Below, in pieces: positions 32,051 to 41,830 of a stretch of DNA of 49,940 nt. The notes under the pieces were generated by a model, which saw only the letters and a list, made by a program, of their open reading frames with translations, was not told the origin of the DNA and searched no databases. Source of the stretch: an uncultured Roseburia sp. (GTDB lineage Bacteria > Bacillota > Clostridia > Lachnospirales > Lachnospiraceae); assembly GCA_900550935.1 (NCBI GenBank), contig URUD01000017.1:1-49940 (forward strand). Reading direction: 5' to 3'. Position 1 is the stretch's first letter, and every line of letters starts with the position of its first letter. The position numbers and the translations under genes are program-made.

Positions 32051-34315
32051 TTATTTTTTCTTCCACTGTGCATACAGGGTAACGTTTCCTTTGTTCTTTA
32101 TAGTCAGGTTCTTTACCTTCTGTTTGTTGCTGTAGGATTTTCCAGTACCGTTTTTCTTGGTATTCCAGCCGGTGAAGACATATCCCTTTTTCTTAAATTT
32201 GTTTGCAGAAAGTTTGTAGCTGCTACCATACTTTCTGGAAGTTAAAGAGTTCATCTTTCCACTGGTACTCCCGTTTCCGTTGAATTTGATCGTATAGGTA
32301 TTTGCCTGCCACTTTGCATAAAGAGTGATCTTTCCGGTGCTTCCCTTTTTGATCGTGGTGATCTTGTTTTTGTATTTCCTGTCTTTATACCAGCCTTTGA
32401 AGGTATAGCCCTTCTTTGTCGGGTTCTTTAAGGTTACTTTGTTTGCCTTGGTGTAAGACGCCGGGTTCTTCTTGTTGTTGGTACCGCCGTTTAATTTATA
32501 CGTGATCTTATAGCTTGGCAGTTTCCACTGTGCATATAAGGTCAGGTCGCCGGTCAGATTATTGATCGTCTGTTTGTTTGTATAGGAAGTACCTTTTCCA
32601 TTCTTTTTGGTGTTCCATCCTGCAAAAGAATAGCCGGATTTCTTAAACGCATTTTTCTTTAATGAAAATGTGCTGTTTGTATAAGCAGTCTGGCTGCTCA
32701 TGGAACCGGAAGTTGCCCCGTTTCCTTTGAATGTGATCGTGCACTTCTTGGACGGTACAACAGTGCCTGCAGTGATGGCACTGTCAAAATATCCATTGCA
32801 GACTGCGATTGCCCTGATATTCACGGAAGAATCTGTGATATAAAAACTGCTGCTGTATTTTAATGATTTTGTTGCACTCTCGGATGGATCGGTTCCATCG
32901 GTGGTATAGTAGATGGTCGCATCCGGAGTGGAAGAGGTAAGGGTTACTTCACAGTCTCCCTCACTGTCGGTTACTGCAACGATCTGTGGTGCTGCGGTCT
33001 GCTGTGTGATGGTTGGAAATACACCTGTGTTCCAGCCGGAATAAGTGGAATCCAATGTGCAAAGTGGCAGATATTTGTTCCAGTAGCTTTCTTCCTGATG
33101 GCTGGAAGCACCGGATGCGCTGTCATAATATGCGTCATTTCTTGCAAAGAAATCATAATAAACCGGATAGCTGTTTCCCTGATCATCCCAGGTACAGTCC
33201 ACATTGTACCAGGAAGCGTTGATTCTGACCTTGTTCCACTCATGGTCGCTGCTGGTCACGGCAAGTGCATCAATACCGGAACCGTTACACATCATCTCAA
33301 ATGCCTGGGAATATCCGGCACATACGGTTAAATCGGTGCAGAACACGCTGTATACAGACTGGGAATACTGGGTATCCTCGTCAAAATCATCATCATAGAT
33401 CGTATCGTTATATTCCACTTTCTGGATGATCAGATCGTGGATCAGTTTTACTTTCTGCTCATCATTGGCACAGGCATTGATCTGGCTCTGCCAACTATTC
33501 ATCTGGCTCTGCATTGCTGCAGTTGCCGTTGCTCTCGCTGCACCATCTGCAAATTTAGAGTACATAACCGGTGCAACCAGATAAGCATTTCCATATGATC
33601 CCAATAAGCAGGAGCTGTTCAGAAAATAATACTGTGGGTTGGAATAGCGGAATATGTAATATACTTCTCTTACTTCGCTCTTAGTCAAAGAGGAAGAAGT
33701 CACATAGTCCATGATGTATGCCTGATAGGTACTGTCATAGGAAACCGACTTCGTTGTCGTCAGGTAACCACGACACATGGCATCTAACGCATCCCAGAAT
33801 GTCTTTGCTGATGTGGACATCTGGTTGTAAAAATAGTTATTGGAATACTTATCCCAGTCTGTATTGTAGACAGCAGACTGCTTCATTTCCTCTGTCACTT
33901 CATAAATGTCGGAAGCATCGATCTCGGATTCCGGCACTTCGATAAATTCCATCGGAAGTTTACCGCCAGTTGGGAATTCGGCTGCTTCGGAAGTCTCGGT
34001 GCTCTCCGTCTCCTCGGTGCTTTCCGTCTCTTCGGTTTCCTCGGTTGTTTCTGTTTCCTCTGTAGCCTCGGTTTCCTCGGTTGTTTCTGTTTCCTCTGTC
34101 ACTTCGGTCGTTTCGGTAACCTCTGTTTCTTCGGTTGCCTCCGTTGTCTCGGTCGCCGCCGTTTCTTCGGTTGCTTCGGTTATTTCTGTTGCCCCGGCTG
34201 TTTCGGTAACCTCGGTTGCCTCTGTTGCTGCATAGACCATGCCATCCGCAGGTGCAAGCACTGTTCCCAGTGTCACAAACGCTGCAAGAAATAATGCCAA
34301 ACTACGCTTTTTCAA
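32051..34315 (-). CDS. Secreted transglutaminase-like protein with InlB-type repeats
   Basis: A signal peptide (about residues 1-29, ending VYA) is followed by a Thr/Glu/Val repeat linker (30-113). A transglutaminase-like domain (about 150-390) has its Cys in TVCAGYSQAFEMMCNGSG, His in SSDHEWNKVRI and Asp in WYNVDCTWDDQG, so the triad is intact. Next comes a chitobiase-C-like segment (ATIYYTTDGTDPSESATKS, NIRAIAVCNGYF), then four InlB B-type repeats (GYSFAGWNTKKNGKGTSY, GYTFKGWYKD, LYAQWK). No LPxTG is present. The start is TTG eight bases after AGGAGG. It is the last gene of a four-gene operon and a paralogue of 41831-44401. It may hydrolyse or crosslink proteins or peptidoglycan peptides outside the cell; the substrate is unknown. 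Confidence 0.88.
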   Translation of the reverse strand: MKKRSLALFLAAFVTLGTVLAPADGMVYAATEATEVTETAGATEITEATEETAATETTEATEETEVTETTEVTEETETTEETEATEETETTEETEETESTEETESTETSEAAEFPTGGKLPMEFIEVPESEIDASDIYEVTEEMKQSAVYNTDWDKYSNNYFYNQMSTSAKTFWDALDAMCRGYLTTTKSVSYDSTYQAYIMDYVTSSSLTKSEVREVYYIFRYSNPQYYFLNSSCLLGSYGNAYLVAPVMYSKFADGAARATATAAMQSQMNSWQSQINACANDEQKVKLIHDLIIQKVEYNDTIYDDDFDEDTQYSQSVYSVFCTDLTVCAGYSQAFEMMCNGSGIDALAVTSSDHEWNKVRINASWYNVDCTWDDQGNSYPVYYDFFARNDAYYDSASGASSHQEESYWNKYLPLCTLDSTYSGWNTGVFPTITQQTAAPQIVAVTDSEGDCEVTLTSSTPDATIYYTTDGTDPSESATKSLKYSSSFYITDSSVNIRAIAVCNGYFDSAITAGTVVPSKKCTITFKGNGATSGSMSSQTAYTNSTFSLKKNAFKKSGYSFAGWNTKKNGKGTSYTNKQTINNLTGDLTLYAQWKLPSYKITYKLNGGTNNKKNPASYTKANKVTLKNPTKKGYTFKGWYKDRKYKNKITTIKKGSTGKITLYAKWQANTYTIKFNGNGSTSGKMNSLTSRKYGSSYKLSANKFKKKGYVFTGWNTKKNGTGKSYSNKQKVKNLTIKNKGNVTLYAQWKKK
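33976..34228 (-). repeat. Thr/Glu-rich low-complexity coding repeat
   Basis: Tandem near-copies of TEVTETTEATEET encoded by ACNGAGG-type hexamers and nonamers form a flexible acidic linker in the transglutaminase-like protein. Such short repeats can change length by slippage. Confidence 0.8.
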
Positions 34316-34340
34316 AATAAATTCCTCCTTTTCGTCTGTT

Positions 34341-37300
34341 TTATTTGACTTTTATTTTCACAGGAGAGGACATACCGGTCTGGTAATCTGCCCCCACTAC
34401 GTTTTGTCCTGTTACGACCACCTTATAATAATAGGTCTTTTTCTTTTTGACTTTCTTATCTATATAAGTCGTCTTCTTTGTCGTTGCAATTAACTGATAG
34501 CCTTTATTTTTCTTCGTAGAACGATAGATCTGATATTTTTTTGCCCCGGCTGCTTTGGTAAAGGTCAGTGTGACTTTTCCTTTTTTGGCTTTCACACTCT
34601 TGATCTTTGCGGTTACATTGTAGGTCACTTTCACATCCGGTTTTGCATAACCTATGGATGACTTTCCATCTGCAGAATATGCCTTTACAAAGTAATAATA
34701 GGTAACACCGTTGGAAAGATCCGCATAGTCAATGGCACTGGTTTCGGTGATGCTTCCCTTTTCGTTTTTGTAATCTGTATAATAAACCTGATTATACAGA
34801 TCTTTTTCATCCTGATTACTTTCTTTGGCGATCATCTCCAAATATCTGGTGCCGTCGTATACCTTATAATCCGTCTGATAATAAAGTGCCGGAGTGGTCG
34901 AACGCCATACGATATAGTACGCTGCACCGGAAACCGGTTTCCAGCTTACCTTTACATGGGTTGCCGTGGTTCCATCTGCATTTTTTACCGTAACATTGTT
35001 TGCCGCTACACCTTTTACTGCCTGCAATGTCATTTTATCATAAGTTTTCTTTGTCGACCAGGCTGTCCATTTTTTCCCGTCATAGGCTCTGATCTGTACT
35101 TCTGTGACACTCTTGATCCCCTGCAGACCGCTTATCGTGTAATTTGGTTTTGTCGTAGTGACCGTGACCGGACTATCCGTTCTCGTATTTCCGGTCGCTT
35201 CCACCAGTTTATAGCGAAGCTCATATTTTTTTGCAAAATAATTTTTGTCCCAGCTCATCTTTAAGCTGTCCTTTTTGAACTTGCCTGTAATTCCTGTGAC
35301 CGGATACAGTTTCAGATTGACGGATGCACCTTCCAAGATACGCTTTGTATCTTTTCCCTCTTTATAATAGGCACACACCAGATAGCTGTAAGTCTCTCCG
35401 GTGTTTAATTTCTTATCGGTGCAGCTTACGGTCTTTGCACTTTTTATGGTCTTTATCAGTTTCCATTTTGAATTGCTCAAAACGCCATCTGTTTTTGCTG
35501 CATCGACCGTATCCTTGGAACTGGTAGAAGAACGGTAAACCTCGTATTTTGTTACGCCAGGAACCTTGTTCCATTTTACCTTCACGGAATTTTTTCCGGT
35601 CATCACTGCTATGACATCCAGATAGTTTTTGGTACTTGTTTCCGCAGAGAAGAACACAAAACCACTGTATATCTTCTTCTTTTTCTCTTTCTGGTACACA
35701 TATACTCTCACTTTGTACTGGTAAGTCTTTCCTTCCTCCAGTCCCGTATCGGTATACTGTAACGATGTCGTGGTCGCCACTTTCTGATATTTTCCCTTTT
35801 TGTTCTTCCGGTAGATCTCATGTCCTGTGATATGGTTTGCCACATTCGACGGAGAAAATATCATCGAGATCTTGTTTTTCTCGGATTTGAGATCCGGAAC
35901 CGGCGGTGTCGTCACATAAGTCTCCATTGTTATCACATCGGAAGCTGCCACATCATTGTAATTGCCATAATGGACTTCTACGCTTTTTCCCTGTGAATCG
36001 ATCCGGTTGCCGACATAAGGCGTTGTTGCCGAACGGTCATTTTCATAGTTTGACTCATCTACCACAACTGCCACGATATAATTTGTTTTCGATGTGGAAA
36101 CTTCAAGCTGTACGCCCTTGATTCCATCATTTCCATAACATTCTTTATATTTTGTCTTTGCTTTTGCGATCTCATATGCCTGCTTTATCTTGTCGTCAGT
36201 CTTATAAGTCACAACCTTTGTCTGACCGGTCTTTGCCTGATACAGATAACTTCCCTTTGCTGCGACAAGATCTGCCAGATATGCCTGGTTTTGATATACG
36301 CTCGCATCCTGTGACACAAACAGGTATACCTTCTGATTTTTCGGTCTCTCATCCCAGGTTACCGTTACATGACCGCTGTATACAAGCGACTGGTCTACGG
36401 TAAGTCCGGTCAGCGGTGTCAGCTTCGATGACATATCCGAATCCATCACTGCCTCAACGATATTGGAACGCTCTCCCTTTCCGATCTCATAGATACTGGT
36501 TTCGTATGTAATGCCACAGCAGACATAATAATAAGTATAGATGCTCCTCAATGCCGTGGTATAGGATGTTGTGATGCCGTCTATGGTCGCAAGCAGTTTC
36601 CATTCCAACGAAGAAGGATCACTCACTCTGGTATCTGATTCCGCTCTGTAAACATAATATTTTTCGCCTTCTGTCACTTCATCCCAGGACAGTTTTGCCT
36701 GTCTGTTTTTGGAAACAGCGGTCAGATTTTTCACTGCCGGAACCTGTGGCTTTGCCTGTGCACTGAACTGATAGGTATAAGGATCGGACCACGCTCCGGT
36801 CTTTGCAATGTGAAATACATCCTCATACATTACGGTTCCGTCTGCTGCTGTCTCTGTCTTTCTCTCCGTAGTGTAATAAATGCCCCGGACTTCATAGGTT
36901 GTCGTTTCTCCCGGTGTAAATACCTCTTTTGTCAGATAGCTGGCGGAGGATCCTCTGTAAAACATCTGTCCATCTGCCGCGTAGGTATTCATAAATGCCG
37001 GTTTTCCATTGATCCTGATCTGATATCCGATCTGATACACATGCGTTCCATCGGAAATCTCATCCAGATCGTAGATCGCTTTCCATGTCAGTTTCTCATA
37101 TCTCTTTGTAAAAGAGATCTCTCCGGAACGTTTTGCATATACCAGTTTCTTTCCATCGGATAAAGAAACGGTTCCACAGGAACCTACTGTATAACACTTT
37201 CCATTCGCTTCATAATATGCGATGGTGTCGTCCGCTGTCAGCTTCTTTCCATAAACCTCCTGCATGGTCTGGGATGCTTCCAGATACCCAAGCACATCCA

Positions 37301-38084
37301 CCTCATTTTCCTGGGTTACATAATAAATGCCATTCTGATTCTTGCTGTAATATTTGTAGTATCTGCCATTTACCAGATAAAGCCCGGTTGCCTCATCCTT
37401 CTGCGGCATTTCATTTAAAACGGCTGCCACTCTGGTGCTGAGTCTCCCTGTTGTCGTATCTGTCACAGCTCTTTGAAAATACATTCCGCGGTACAGATAA
37501 AGCCCGGTCGCCTCATCATACCATTTCTCCGGTGAAGCATAGGTATAGATCTCGGAGGCGTAGGCAAATTCCGTTTCATTCACATAACAAAAAGCTTTTC
37601 CATGGATCGTCTTATTATTGTTCGTATTCACTACTGACACGCCGATCACTTTGGAAACCTGATCCACGTCCGTTAAACTGTCTTCCTCCTCTGCAGGCTC
37701 CTCCGTTTCGGTCTCTTCCACTTCTTCGGTGGTTTCCGTCTCTTCGGTTTCTGTTGTTTCCGTACGCTCGGTCTCTTCGGTTTCCGTGCTTTCTGTTTCT
37801 TCTTCCGTTTCGGTTTCTGTTTCTTCGGTTGTCTCAGTACTTTCCGTCACTTTTGTACTTTCGTTCCCGGTGCCTTCCTCTTTTTCTGCCTGTTCTGTCT
37901 CTGTGGATGTTTCCCCGTTACCGTCTGCTTCGCTTTCTCCGGTCGGCTCTGCCATCTCTGTATCTTCTATCTCGGTTTCCCCAACAGATATCTGATCCGC
38001 ATAAGTTTCCGTACCTGCCGGAAGCAGCACGGAGCCTAACGTCACACACACTGCAAGGAATACTGCTAAACTACGCTTTTTCAA
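34341..38084 (-). CDS. Secreted fibronectin-III-type multidomain protein (paralogue 1)
   Basis: The 1247-residue protein has a signal peptide (about 1-29), a Thr/Glu linker (about 38-138), and an N-terminal module (about 140-330) with repeated G-Y-hairpins (ATGLYLYRGMYFQR, EATGLYLVNGRYYKYY, IAYYEANGKCYTV). It then has a long row of fibronectin-III-like domains, recognised by (K/R)YEVYRSST-type strands, TYSYLVCAYYK and KTYYYKVVVTG. The last domain is Lys-rich. No anchor motif is seen. It shares order and motifs with the genes at 38103 and 44524, e.g. the EVHYGNYNDVAAS block. The start is TTG after GGAGA. It lies 18 bases downstream of its nearest paralogue, so tandem duplication is likely. It is probably a structural surface or matrix protein. 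Confidence 0.83.
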   Translation of the reverse strand: MKKRSLAVFLAVCVTLGSVLLPAGTETYADQISVGETEIEDTEMAEPTGESEADGNGETSTETEQAEKEEGTGNESTKVTESTETTEETETETEEETESTETEETERTETTETEETETTEEVEETETEEPAEEEDSLTDVDQVSKVIGVSVVNTNNNKTIHGKAFCYVNETEFAYASEIYTYASPEKWYDEATGLYLYRGMYFQRAVTDTTTGRLSTRVAAVLNEMPQKDEATGLYLVNGRYYKYYSKNQNGIYYVTQENEVDVLGYLEASQTMQEVYGKKLTADDTIAYYEANGKCYTVGSCGTVSLSDGKKLVYAKRSGEISFTKRYEKLTWKAIYDLDEISDGTHVYQIGYQIRINGKPAFMNTYAADGQMFYRGSSASYLTKEVFTPGETTTYEVRGIYYTTERKTETAADGTVMYEDVFHIAKTGAWSDPYTYQFSAQAKPQVPAVKNLTAVSKNRQAKLSWDEVTEGEKYYVYRAESDTRVSDPSSLEWKLLATIDGITTSYTTALRSIYTYYYVCCGITYETSIYEIGKGERSNIVEAVMDSDMSSKLTPLTGLTVDQSLVYSGHVTVTWDERPKNQKVYLFVSQDASVYQNQAYLADLVAAKGSYLYQAKTGQTKVVTYKTDDKIKQAYEIAKAKTKYKECYGNDGIKGVQLEVSTSKTNYIVAVVVDESNYENDRSATTPYVGNRIDSQGKSVEVHYGNYNDVAASDVITMETYVTTPPVPDLKSEKNKISMIFSPSNVANHITGHEIYRKNKKGKYQKVATTTSLQYTDTGLEEGKTYQYKVRVYVYQKEKKKKIYSGFVFFSAETSTKNYLDVIAVMTGKNSVKVKWNKVPGVTKYEVYRSSTSSKDTVDAAKTDGVLSNSKWKLIKTIKSAKTVSCTDKKLNTGETYSYLVCAYYKEGKDTKRILEGASVNLKLYPVTGITGKFKKDSLKMSWDKNYFAKKYELRYKLVEATGNTRTDSPVTVTTTKPNYTISGLQGIKSVTEVQIRAYDGKKWTAWSTKKTYDKMTLQAVKGVAANNVTVKNADGTTATHVKVSWKPVSGAAYYIVWRSTTPALYYQTDYKVYDGTRYLEMIAKESNQDEKDLYNQVYYTDYKNEKGSITETSAIDYADLSNGVTYYYFVKAYSADGKSSIGYAKPDVKVTYNVTAKIKSVKAKKGKVTLTFTKAAGAKKYQIYRSTKKNKGYQLIATTKKTTYIDKKVKKKKTYYYKVVVTGQNVVGADYQTGMSSPVKIKVK
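37675..37970 (-). repeat. Thr/Glu-rich low-complexity coding repeat
   Basis: This acidic linker is built of TETEE/TTEET/ESTE units in fibronectin-III paralogue 1. The opposite strand reads as a Ser/Val-rich frame that is only its shadow. Confidence 0.8.
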
Positions 38085-38102
38085 AACACATTCTCCTCTT
38101 CT

Positions 38103-41100
38103 CTATTTCACTTTTACCTTTACCGGGGATGACATTGCCGTCTTATAATCCGCCTGAAGGGCATTTTTTCCGATCACAACTACTTTGTAATAATAGGTTG
38201 TCTTTTTCGCCTTTTTATCCACATAAGTGGTCTTTTTCGTCTCACCGATCTTCTGGTATCCGCTGTTTTTCTTTTTCGAACGATAGATCACATACTTCTT
38301 CGCTCCGGCTGCCTTCTCGATCTGTAAGGTTACCTTTCCGCTTTTTGCTTTGGCACTCTTGATCTTCGGTGTTACCCCAAGCGTAACACTGACGTCTGCC
38401 TTTGCATAACCATAGGAAGATACTCTTCCGTTTCCGGCATATCCTACTACAAAATAATAATATGTTACTCCCTCGGAAAGCTGCGCATGATCGATCACGC
38501 TCGTTCCGACAACGGAACCGGAGCGGTTCAGATAATCGGTATAATACACCTCACTGCTGTACTTATCCTGGTTGCTTTCCTTTGCGATCAGATTCGTCGC
38601 GCTGTAGTTGGTACTGATATAAACTTTGGAGTCCGACTGATAACGAAGTGCCGGTTCCATGGCACGATATACCTTATAATAATCTGCTCCCGGCAATGCC
38701 TTCCAGCTGATCTGTACCTGTTTCGACGACGTTCCGTCTGCCTCCTTTACGGTAACATTTTTTGCCGTAACACCTTTGACTGCCGGCAGGGAAACTTTCT
38801 TACTTGTCTTACTGCTCGACCATGCGGACCATTTCTTCCCGTCTCCTGCCCGTACGGAAATGGACTGGATATACTCGCCATCCTGTAATCCGGTCACGCT
38901 GTAGCTGTTTTTACCCACCGTAGCAACGATCGGCGTATCATTTATCACTTTGTTCTCTTTGTCTACTTTGGTATAACGCACCTGATATTTTTTTGCATAT
39001 CTGTTTTTGTCCCAACTGATGGTTACCTTATTTTTCTTTAACACCGCTCTGACGTTTAGAGGTGCTTCCAGTTTTAAGGATACCGCTCCGGATGTAGCAT
39101 GGATCTCTTTCTGCTCTTTTCCATCCTTATAATATGCCACGACCATATACATATAGTCTTCTCCGGCATTTAATTTCTTATCAGTGTAACTTACCGTATT
39201 TGCCTTCGTGATTGTCTTGATCAGCTTCCATTTATAATTTCCGCTGGTATCCTTATTCACAGAATGATCCGTGCTGATGGAAAAGGTATTGCAGCGGTAC
39301 ACTTCATATTTGGTGATCCCCGGTACTTTTAACCAGCTTACCTTGATGGAATTTTTCGATTTCATCGCAGCCGTTACTTTTATGTAATTCTTTGTACTGG
39401 TCTCCGCCGAAAACATGACATAATTACTGTATGATTTCTTTTTTGTCGCGGTGTCATACACATAGGCTCTCGCCTTGTAATTGTAGGTTTTTCCCTCTTT
39501 CAGACCCTCATCGACGTAACGCACCGAAGTCGTGGTTGCGATTTTTTGATATTTGCCCTTTCCACTCCTGCGGTAGATCTCATAACCGGTCACACCGGAT
39601 GCTCTGGTAAAGGTCAGGGTGATCTGCGTTTTCTCTGATTTTGTCTCCGGTTTTGACGGGGTTTTCAGTTCTCCTTTTACCGAAAGGGTAGCGGATGCCG
39701 CAACATCGTTATAGTTTCCGTAGCGTACCTCTACTGCTTTCTTCTGTTTGTTTATTCTGCTTCCGGTATATGAGGTATAAGCACTGCGATCCTCGTCATA
39801 TCTGCTGTCGTCCACTGCAACCACTTTGACATACCATGTCTCCCCTGCCGGAACCGTGATCTGCACGCCATCCACACCGGCGTTTCCTGCACAGGATTTA
39901 TAAGCTGCCTTTTTGACTGCGATCTGATATGCCTCACTCACGGAATCATCTGTCTGATAAGAAACCGTCTTCGTTGTCCCACTTTCTGCATCATAGAGAT
40001 AACTTCCTGAGGCATTTGCCAGTTTGATCAGGTAATCATCTGTTTCAAATACTTCCGGAAAACGTGAGGTTACCACATAAACCTGTCTGTATTGCGGCAG
40101 TTCATCCCATTTTACCCGATAATTTCCGTTGATGTCCTGTTCGATCGAAGCTCCTGTTACCGGTGTGAGTGTGGAAAGATCCGCATCTCTTACGACTTCC
40201 AAGATGTTTGATGCTTCTCCCTCTCCTCTGCTGTAACTATCGTTTTCATAGCCTACACCACCTATGACATAGAAATAGTTATATTTTGCAGTCAGATCTA
40301 ACGTGGCGTAATTGGTCGGCGCATCTATCCATTGTCCACTCCATGTTACATTGGAAAAATCACGGATCGGAGTATCCGAGGAAACACGGTAGATACGATA
40401 ATAACTTGCTCCGCTGCTCGCATCCCACATCAGCTTTGCTTTCCGGTTCTTATTGGTCACAACTCTGAAATTGGTCACTGCCGGCAGCTTCTTTAATTCT
40501 TTTTCCGGGCAGGCGTAATGGTACGGTGTGGACCACGCTCCGGTCTTTACGATCGTATAGGTGGTCTCATAAGATGCCGTTCCATCGGAGAGTACCGATG
40601 ATGTCTTTTTTGCCGTGTAATACAGGGCACGGATCTCATAGGTTGCCTCCTCGCCCGGTGCAAATGCCTGCGACGTTATGTAACTCGGATAGGTATCTCC
40701 CTCCATAAAACTCTGTCCATCGGATGCTATCATGTCCATTGCATCCATCTGTCCATTGATACGGACCTGATATCCCACATAATAACGGTTGGTCCCGTCG
40801 GAAATCTCGGTCTGATTGCTTACCGGATTCCAGCTGAGTTTATGATTTCTTTTGGTAAATGAGATCTCATCCCCATATTGCGCGTAAACGGTTTTTATAT
40901 TTCCACGTTTTTTTTCGTAGATCTGCCGGAAATATCTTCCGTTTACTTCATAATATTTGATCTCCTCATTCTCACCCTCGGCAATTTTCTTTCCATATAA
41001 AGACTTCACATCTTCATCTGCCCCTACCGTTCCTAACAGTATGACCTGATCCGAAGCTGTGACATAATAAATGTCTTTCGGCTGATCTAAAAATTTACCA

Positions 41101-41804
41101 TATCCTACGTACGTGTAATAATTCCCATCAACCTCGTAAAAGCCTGCGGCATTCTCTTCCGGTTCTTCTTTTAATACCTTAACCACTTCTCCATACAGCT
41201 GGGTCCACTCACCGGAACTGAGTGTATAACAACTGGCATAATATCTTCCATTATATTTATAAAATCCTGTATCGGCATCGTACAGACGATCCGGTGAAAC
41301 AGGTACGGTAAACGTTGTATATTTTCTTGCCGCTGCATTACTATAACAGTATTCCTTCTGGATCGTCTTGCCCGCATCTGTAAAATAGTGATTCCGGGTA
41401 CTTGTCATTACATCCACATTGATGATGTCGGAAACCTTATCCACATCCCCTACAAGCTCATCTTCTTCGGTACTTTCCGTGTCTTCCGGCTCCTCTGTGC
41501 TCTCAGTCTCTTCGGTAGCATCCGGTGTTTCCGTTACTTCGGTTCTTTCGGTTTCCTCCGGCTCTTCCGTTGTCTCGGTGTTTTCCGTCTCTTCGGTGTC
41601 ATCTGACGTTTCGGTTGTTTCGGTATCATCCGATGTTTCGGATGTCTCCGTATTTTCTGTGGTTTCGGCTGCTTCCGTCTGCGCTGCGACCGCCGGCACT
41701 TCCTTTTCCTGTGCCGCAAATGCCGGCACACTTTCAAACGGCGAAAGTACCGTCGTCACTGTGATACATGCAGCCAGAAACGCTGCAAAACTCTTCTTTT
41801 TCAA
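38103..41804 (-). CDS. Secreted fibronectin-III-type multidomain protein (paralogue 2)
   Basis: The 1233-residue protein has the same plan as its neighbour: signal peptide (about 1-31, ending AFA), Thr/Glu/Asp linker (about 43-117), and an N-terminal hairpin module (ADTGFYKYNGRYYASCY, AAGFYEVDGNYYTYVG, IKYYEVNGRYFRQIY). Serial fibronectin-III-like domains follow (YYRIYRVSSDTP, GYEIYRRSGKGKYQKIATTT, KYEVYRCNTFS, YYKVYRAMEPA, KYVIYRSKKKNSG). The block RINKQKKAVEVRYGNYNDVA marks the same central site as in the other two paralogues. The start is TTG after GAGGAGG. It is the second gene of the operon starting at 44401. There are no catalytic motifs and no sortase signal. A structural or adhesive role is inferred. 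Confidence 0.83.
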   Translation of the reverse strand: MKKKSFAAFLAACITVTTVLSPFESVPAFAAQEKEVPAVAAQTEAAETTENTETSETSDDTETTETSDDTEETENTETTEEPEETERTEVTETPDATEETESTEEPEDTESTEEDELVGDVDKVSDIINVDVMTSTRNHYFTDAGKTIQKEYCYSNAAARKYTTFTVPVSPDRLYDADTGFYKYNGRYYASCYTLSSGEWTQLYGEVVKVLKEEPEENAAGFYEVDGNYYTYVGYGKFLDQPKDIYYVTASDQVILLGTVGADEDVKSLYGKKIAEGENEEIKYYEVNGRYFRQIYEKKRGNIKTVYAQYGDEISFTKRNHKLSWNPVSNQTEISDGTNRYYVGYQVRINGQMDAMDMIASDGQSFMEGDTYPSYITSQAFAPGEEATYEIRALYYTAKKTSSVLSDGTASYETTYTIVKTGAWSTPYHYACPEKELKKLPAVTNFRVVTNKNRKAKLMWDASSGASYYRIYRVSSDTPIRDFSNVTWSGQWIDAPTNYATLDLTAKYNYFYVIGGVGYENDSYSRGEGEASNILEVVRDADLSTLTPVTGASIEQDINGNYRVKWDELPQYRQVYVVTSRFPEVFETDDYLIKLANASGSYLYDAESGTTKTVSYQTDDSVSEAYQIAVKKAAYKSCAGNAGVDGVQITVPAGETWYVKVVAVDDSRYDEDRSAYTSYTGSRINKQKKAVEVRYGNYNDVAASATLSVKGELKTPSKPETKSEKTQITLTFTRASGVTGYEIYRRSGKGKYQKIATTTSVRYVDEGLKEGKTYNYKARAYVYDTATKKKSYSNYVMFSAETSTKNYIKVTAAMKSKNSIKVSWLKVPGITKYEVYRCNTFSISTDHSVNKDTSGNYKWKLIKTITKANTVSYTDKKLNAGEDYMYMVVAYYKDGKEQKEIHATSGAVSLKLEAPLNVRAVLKKNKVTISWDKNRYAKKYQVRYTKVDKENKVINDTPIVATVGKNSYSVTGLQDGEYIQSISVRAGDGKKWSAWSSSKTSKKVSLPAVKGVTAKNVTVKEADGTSSKQVQISWKALPGADYYKVYRAMEPALRYQSDSKVYISTNYSATNLIAKESNQDKYSSEVYYTDYLNRSGSVVGTSVIDHAQLSEGVTYYYFVVGYAGNGRVSSYGYAKADVSVTLGVTPKIKSAKAKSGKVTLQIEKAAGAKKYVIYRSKKKNSGYQKIGETKKTTYVDKKAKKTTYYYKVVVIGKNALQADYKTAMSSPVKVKVK
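41455..41678 (-). repeat. Thr/Glu-rich low-complexity coding repeat
   Basis: Tandem TETSDDTETTE, TEEPEETE and TESTEEPE units form the acidic linker of fibronectin-III paralogue 2. Confidence 0.8.
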
Positions 41805-41830
41805 AACAAATCCTCCTCAAAACTCCTCTT

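Noticed and set aside
33906..34235. Plus-strand Ser/Val-rich open frames opposite the Thr/Glu linkers (also 37729-37995, 41419-41862, 47939-48523)
   Set aside because: They are antisense shadows of ACN/GAR repeats (read as SV codons), with no ribosome site of their own.
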